Assembly (NCBI RefSeq): GCF_049310025.1
Contig: NZ_JBJYKD010000032.1
Location: 1-32,440, forward strand
Reading direction: 5' to 3'
Length of the DNA stretch: 32,440 bases
Origin: JBJYKD01 sp049310025
GTDB taxonomy: Bacteria > Bacillota > Thermosediminibacteria > Thermosediminibacterales > Tepidanaerobacteraceae
Part shown: positions 32,365 through 32,440 of the stretch, one piece after another
Layout: the number at the start of each line of letters is the position of its first letter
How positions within the stretch are numbered: the stretch's first letter is position 1
Notes under the pieces: model-generated
Seen by the model: only the letters and a program-made list of their open reading frames with translations
The model's database searches: none
Told to the model about the DNA's origin: nothing
Position numbers and translations under genes: made by a program

Positions 32365-32440
32365 ATTGAACCACCCTGCACTGGAGTGCAGGGAATTATT
32401 TGCGACTGAAAGTCGCTATTCAGGCTAAAGCCAGCTTAAG
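32365..32440 (-). mobile_element. Probable right end of an IS200/IS605-type element (tnpB-type RNA scaffold), running off the window
   Basis: Three consecutive hairpins lie at the right edge: 32374-32381/32386-32393 (8 bp, loop TGGA), 32402-32407/32411-32416 (6 bp, loop GAA) and 32423-32426/32429-32432. On the minus strand the last hairpin is followed by TGGTTCAAT, like the cleavage side of IS200/IS605 right ends, where subterminal hairpins also form the 3' part of the TnpB guide RNA. The transposase/TnpB gene would lie beyond 32440. No protein evidence is visible here. Confidence 0.45.

Overview
The window is a stretch of chromosome from a low-to-medium GC Firmicute, most likely an anaerobic, probably thermophilic member of the Clostridia. 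The signs are a WalR-WalK-YycH-YycI operon, a YqhV-type protein, strong AGGAGG ribosome-binding sites with many GTG/TTG starts, two-subunit [4Fe-4S] fumarase, citrate lyase and a LarA-type enzyme. The genus cannot be fixed from sequence alone. Almost everything from 0.8 kb onward is on the minus strand; exceptions are a UPF0756 gene (13.3 kb), the fumarase pair (17.9-19.3 kb) and a 62-residue orphan (24.75 kb).

Layout. 1-0.75 kb: an AT-rich plus-strand accessory scrap with a partial ORF, an internally deleted HEPN toxin gene and its MNT nucleotidyltransferase partner. 0.8-3.4 kb: larA-type gene plus a DUF362/ferredoxin gene, with a consensus promoter and a terminator. 3.4-9.6 kb: the cell-wall stress operon in transcription order membrane metallopeptidase, walR, walK, secreted Ig-like protein, yycH, yycI. 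9.7-13.1 kb: yqhV-like gene, a 275-bp terminally paired element, and an SsuABC/NitT-type ABC transporter. 13.2-17.7 kb: UPF0756 gene, LysM-G5-M23 endopeptidase, EamA transporter, M1-type aminopeptidase. 17.9-20.8 kb: fumarase alpha/beta and a secreted transglutaminase-like protein. 21-24.4 kb: tRNA-Gly, -Glu and -Lys, purA, a COG2509 flavoprotein. 24.7-32.1 kb: orphan small gene, AbrB-type membrane protein, isocitrate dehydrogenase, aconitase, citFED. The right edge carries hairpins resembling the right end of an IS200/IS605-type element.

How it fits together. Three places carry 11-bp-phased TGTAAY half-sites matching the WalR/YycF box (TGTWAH-N5-TGTWAH): upstream of the metallopeptidase-walRK operon, inside the operon before the Ig-like gene, and upstream of the M23 endopeptidase. 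The window therefore seems to hold a self-regulated WalRK circuit and one of its cell-wall hydrolase targets. Two extra genes and two RNA hairpins in this operon (a leader terminator and a 17-bp perfect stem before walR) suggest further layers of control. Aconitase, NADP-type isocitrate dehydrogenase, citrate lyase and fumarase outline the citrate node of a partial TCA cycle in an anaerobe. The citrate lyase acyl carrier protein lacks the serine that normally carries the prosthetic group, which is the most surprising protein-level observation.
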